Of a DNA stretch of 47,385 bases, positions 21,001 through 27,000 are shown piece by piece. Within the stretch, counting starts at the first letter, position 1; each line of letters begins with the position of its first letter. The position numbers and the translations under genes are program-made. Source of the stretch: a virus; IMG/VR virus record IMGVR_UViG_3300017967_000043, positions 1 to 47,385 of that record, one strand, 5' to 3'. The notes under the pieces were generated by a model that was not told the DNA's origin, did no database searches, and saw only the letters and a program-made list of their open reading frames with translations.

Positions 21001-24000
21001 CTGGTCTCTTTGATATTGTTATTGGGGACATCATTATCGGTCAACAAAGTGGAATCGTTGCTACTGTTACTGGTATTCAGTCCTATAGAGATCCTGTTAC
21101 CAACCAGGCGAATAACCAAGTTATCATCTCCGAAGGTTCTTCGTTCTTTGGTCTGGTATTCAACAGAATCACCAGTATTGACTTCCAGAACGTTGTTCTT
21201 GACAACATTTCACAAACTCAACTGCAAGTTGGTGATCTCAACGACACTACTATTGAATTTAGTGGCAGGTTCCCCAATTCGGAACAGGTTACCAACCTTA
21301 TTCTTGAGTACGACAGCGCAAGTGGTGCTCTTGAAGTTGATGAGCAAATTAGAAACAATATTATCAACTACTCCTCTTTGGTTGGCGATCTTACTGATGG
21401 AGAAACTGTAAGAGTTTATAAACTCGCTTACGAAAACCCTGCAATTGCTGCTGATGGTTTGATTCTGTCTGGAGACATTATTCGTACTGAAAATGCTACT
21501 GCTCAAGTCATCGGTACTAACTACGCTCGTGGTTATCTGTATCTGGGTAAGGTTGCTCGTCGTGCTACTGATCTTCATGTCCCTGTCGCTGGAAATGGTG
21601 CTATCGCATCCACTCTGCAGAAAAAGTTTGGTAACGCATCTCTCTATTTGAATGGAACTGCATATGTAACCATTCCTAGCAATGCTGAGTTTGCATTTGG
21701 ATCTAACAATTTTGCAATTGAATCGTGGATCTATGCTAACTCTGCATCTTTGACTGGTACTGCTACCCTGTTTGACTTCCGCGAAGCAGCAACTGAAGTT
21801 GCAATCCGAGTCTATCTTGAGAATGGTCAACTGCGATACAACGTTAATGGATCCGATCTTGCCAATTCTGGTGCAACAGTCGTTGCTCAGGATACCTGGA
21901 CTAGCATTGCAGTAACTAGAAACAACAACACTGTCAGACTCTTTATTGATGGTGCTCAAGTTGGTTCCGCAAGTGATTCTCAAACGCACGTCACCAAACC
22001 CATTAAGATTGGTGCTGACTGGCAGAATAGCAATGCCTTCACTGGTTATATGGACGAAGTTCGTATCTCCAGTGATGAGCGTTACACTGCAGCATACACT
22101 CCTGCAACTGGTATGTTCCAAGGTGATGCAGAAACACTATTACTTCTCCACTTTGATGGAGAGAACCTTTCTACTGACTTCCAAGATTGGTCTGGTGTAC
22201 CTACTTGGAATGAGGGTGACGAGTTCATTAACGGTGAAATTGGATTTAGATTCTACGATGCTTCTAATGAAATTCTGACCAACCGCTCTTTGATTGCGAA
22301 CGAAGCAGTCTATCAAATGGATCGTCAGTATCCTTATCTGCATATTCCTCTCGGTGATGAAAACATTGCAATCACTTATGGTGGCAATTTCTATGATGCA
22401 ATCATTGATAATCTTGATTTCATTGCTGAGGAAGCACAGGAAAGAGCAGGTGATCCTCAAGCTTCTGTTGCTGAGATTAAGAATGTTATCCGTAACGTTG
22501 GATACAACCTTAAGTTTGGCGAAAATAGCAAGGTCTGGGATGTTGCAGAACTCTTTGGGATTGGCACTTTGACCAATGCTACCGTTGCTGCTCTAAATGA
22601 AGCGAGAGATATTACTCAAGATGTAATTAACAATACTACGGTAACCGTTAGCGGTACTCATGGTTTGACTCAAGTTAGCACGGTAGATGTTCCATTCTTG
22701 TTTGGTGGTTATACCGATGCAGTGAACAGAATCACCGCTTTGGTTAAGATTGTAACCGATACAATTCAAGATCCTAGTGGTGCCAATACCGTTACTTATT
22801 CTAGTTCTGTTTCTGCAGTAGAAAGAGTAAGTCCTGGTTATGCCAAGTGTCTTAGAGATGCTGGTTACTGGATTGATGCCATCGCCAAAGACCTTAGAAA
22901 TACTGGCAACAGTTCTTCCTGGGATACTGCAGCATATTATGTTGATCGTAGCGATGTAAACAACGTTACTATCAATCACCTGATTGGTGAGGAAGCAGAG
23001 ACCGTCTGGGCAATTGATAAAGTACGCGACTTCGCCATTGAGGTTATGCGCGGTAACCTGATCAATATTACTGGTCCTCATGGATTTACCCAAGTTGTAG
23101 ATGAAACTATTACTCGCGACCCTGCAGGAACTCCTTACTGTGTTGACGTTGCAAGCGCCATCACCACTTATGCCGACATCATTTCGGATACTATTGAACA
23201 GGCAAATCTCCCAACTCCCGTTGACCACCTCGGTACTGTAACCAGAACCGCTCCATCCTCTTTGTATGGCGCTGGTGTTGTTGACTCGGTTCTCGTCAGT
23301 GAGTTTACTTGTGATGAAGAATTCCCTGATGATGACCTGTTTGTTGCCACTCAAATTTGGCCAGACACTCAAAATAGATTCAAAGATGCTGCAACTCTGA
23401 TCCGTGCTAACGCTGGTATTATTGTTGATGAAGCAGCAGGCGACATGCTCGCTCTCTATCCTTTCCTCAACCAGGATATGCCTAGAAACGCTGGCGGCGC
23501 TTCTACTCTTGGCACCTTGCGTTGTAAGACTGACTTGACTTTGATCCTTGATACCATTGCCTCCGACATTGAGCATGGTGGAACTGGTAACGTTGTTACT
23601 GGATTTAAGTTCTACATCGGTCCTGACGGTGAAATTCAGCACATCCGCTTACAACTTCTGCAGTCTCTCTATGCACATGAACGCCTTGCATACTATGCAA
23701 AAGCAGCAATTGATGGTACTCTGGTCACTCAATATTCGGATCGTGTTGTAATTCCTCCTGCAGGTATCACCAATGATCCTGGTGGATGTCAGAATGTCAA
23801 AGATGCTATTGACAGCTTGGTTGATCTTATCAATGAGAGTCTTGCTCCTACTGGAGATAGATTCCGTGATGCTGGAAACTTGCTCATCTTTAACAAGGAC
23901 TATATTGCTGAAGAAGCAGTTGGTTTGATGCAGGAAGAGTTTAGTTATGTGAATGCTGGTGGTATTACAATCAAGACCTTCAACTATGTTGGTGGTGATA

Positions 24001-27000
24001 TTGATGGTAAGGCAAAGTGTGTCAGAGACATGACTGAAATTATCAAGTCTCTTATCTCAGACCTTCTGGTTGGTGGCAACTACAGCACTGTTGAAGCTGC
24101 CAAATTGTATCTCAGCCCAGCCAATCAAGTTAAATTTGTTGAGGATCAAATTGCTCCTACTGTAGAGGCAATTAAGAACGTTGGATTCCTCGCTAAGAAG
24201 GCGATCAACAACCTACTTCAAAATCTTGGAGATGGCCAGAATGGTCCCGAATACTACGTTCCAAGATTTACCCTGAGAAATGCATATACTGATGACACTA
24301 TCACTGATAGTGGAGATGATGGTGATGTTGGCAATTATGGCACTAGGGATTGTGTCAATGTAAGAGAAGCAATTGATACTCTCATTGAGACTCTTATTGA
24401 GACTCTTGCTCCTGGTGGTATTCAGGCTCGTTCTGCCGATCAGCAAATCAGATTTGGTAGAGAATATCTGGATTCTGAACTGAAGCAAATCGTAATCGGT
24501 GACTGGGGTGATGTGTGGAAGGATCCTGCTCTAACTTGGAGTTCGGGTACTAACTATGAACTTGGTGCATATATTCAATATAATGGCAATGTTTATGTTG
24601 CCGAAAGTGCCCTGGGTCCCGCACTGCCTGGTCCAGGTGGAACTATTGTCTACAAGGCAGGTAGCGAACCTCCTGTTCACACCTCGGGTATTGTTGATGA
24701 TGCAACTGTTCTTGAAGCAGATCCTATTGAAAACCGAAATCTAATTACTTCTGATGACGTTGATCCTGTTGGCATCAATTGGGAGTTTGTTGAATTCCAG
24801 AAGGATTACTTCCTGGATCAAGTAATTGCTGACGCTCTGTATGATAGCATCACTACTCCTGATATAGTTTCTGCTCCATATCAAGTTGAAAATGCAACTT
24901 ACGATCCTGCAACTGGCGATTTTGTTATCACGATCAAAGATCACGGTCTGACTCCTGGTAGTGATACTATTAGACTCTCCGACAATTCGTTCACATTCAC
25001 CTGTTCTTCGGATAATTACAACACTTACCTGACCCATCCTCGTCCCCACGACCCTGCATATAGACAAGATCTTGCGATCACTTCGGCCACTACCGATACT
25101 ATTACTGTTAACGTTGGTGCATCTCCCTTTGTCTACTACACTCCTACAAATGCAACTTACGATGGAACTACTGGTGAATTTGTAATTACAATTGGTGCCC
25201 ACGACATCACTGAGGGAACTGGTATTCAACTTGCCGATAACTCGTTCACCTTCACTTGCGCTCAGGATAGCAACGCAACACAGCACACCTATCCTCGTCC
25301 TGGAAGCGATCCTTTCGCTGGAACTAATATTATTGTTACCGAAGTTGGTTATACCAATTACGATGTTGAGAACGCCACTTATGATCCCACCACTGGAATA
25401 TCGGTGTTGACTGTTATCGGTCACCCGTTCGGTTCTGGTGATAAGATTCGTCTTCTGGATGAGAGTCTGGTATTCACTTGTAGTTTGGATAATAATGAAA
25501 CCGAACATGCATACCCCAGACCTTCCGATCCTGCAAGTCAGCAATGGTTGACTGTTAGCAATGTCAATGGCGATCAGTTTGAAATTAACGTTGGCACTTC
25601 TACCGATACTTCTACTCACCAATTTGTTTATGCTCTCACTAATGCTTTGCAGCATCAAGATGGCACCATTACAATGAATGTTGGTGGATATGATAATGCG
25701 ACTGCACATACTTTTGTAAGTGCTTCTGCTAATGCCGTTATTACTGGTGGTGCATACACCCATCGCTTCATCTCTGCAACTGCAACTGCTGTTCAGGGAC
25801 CTGTTCGCCAGAATGGATTTAGCAACGTTGCTGCTATTGACAGTCTGCGTTTGCTGCCTTCTCCAGTAACAGGAGAACTTGCCAATGTTAATATCTTCCC
25901 ATCTCCCGAAAGGGAGCAGTTCGGTGCTGGTGGATGGACTATCACTGGTGGTACTATTACTGCCGATGCGACTACGGGTCCTGATGGTACTCTGACCGCA
26001 GACAAGTATATTCCTGGTAACAATACTTCTTTCAAAGTTGTGGAAAGAACTTACACGCTTCCTTCCTATGACACCTTTGATGATAGCACTATCACCTTTG
26101 ATGATACCAATAATACCTTTGACGAGGGCGACTCCAATTCCTTCCAAGAGTACACTTGGTCTTGTTTTGTTAAGCAAGGTGAATATTACAAGTTCCGTCA
26201 CAGCATTGCCTGGAGTGCTAACGATAAGGCAGAATTCACTTGGGACGCTGTAACTGGTGCTGTTGGTCCTTCGCTGTTTATCTCTGGTAACGTTGTTGTT
26301 GGTGATGGACTCACCTCTAGCAGCACCTTTGCCGAGTCTGAAGCTAAGAAGGGTATCTCCTGGGGTGTCAAACCCTATGGTTTCGGTTGGTTCCGTCCTT
26401 TCATCACAATTCGCGTTCCCTTCGGTATCTCACAACTTGAGATCAAAGAATACATGCTGAATAACACTGGTACTCTTTCGGGTACTGGTTCTGAAGGTAA
26501 TGGCACCAACGGTTCTTACATCTGGGGTGCCGAACTCAATAAGGGCGGACTTGGAATTTACACTGCCAACAGCGGCGAGAAATTCTATGTTTCCGATGAA
26601 TATAATATTAAGAAGTTTATTATTGATAGAGCTGAGGACTTCATTGAGGCACAACTCAATGGCACTCATGTCAATCCTGCTCCTGAGTCTGGCGCGGTTC
26701 CTTACTATGATCCGCAACTGAATGATCGTTATGATGTTGCTGAGGTTATGCTCAGACTCACTAATACATTTGATCTGTATAGAGAGCAACTAAAAGATAC
26801 CAACTATTATGTTGATCTTGATACTGTAGTTGGTATTACAATTCCCGCTCAGACTTATGTTGCTGGCGGATCTAGAAATATTCCTGTTCCTATCAGTAAG
26901 GAACTGGTAGGATCCGACTTCTTCTACGGTCTGTCTTCGGATTCCTATGGTGAGGTTGAAAAGATTACCTTTAGTGAGGCAACTATTGCTAAGATCTATC

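Noticed and set aside
24741-26201. A 486-codon open frame on the minus strand
   Set aside because: Same situation: a shadow of the giant gene, low-complexity translation and no promoter or ribosome site support.
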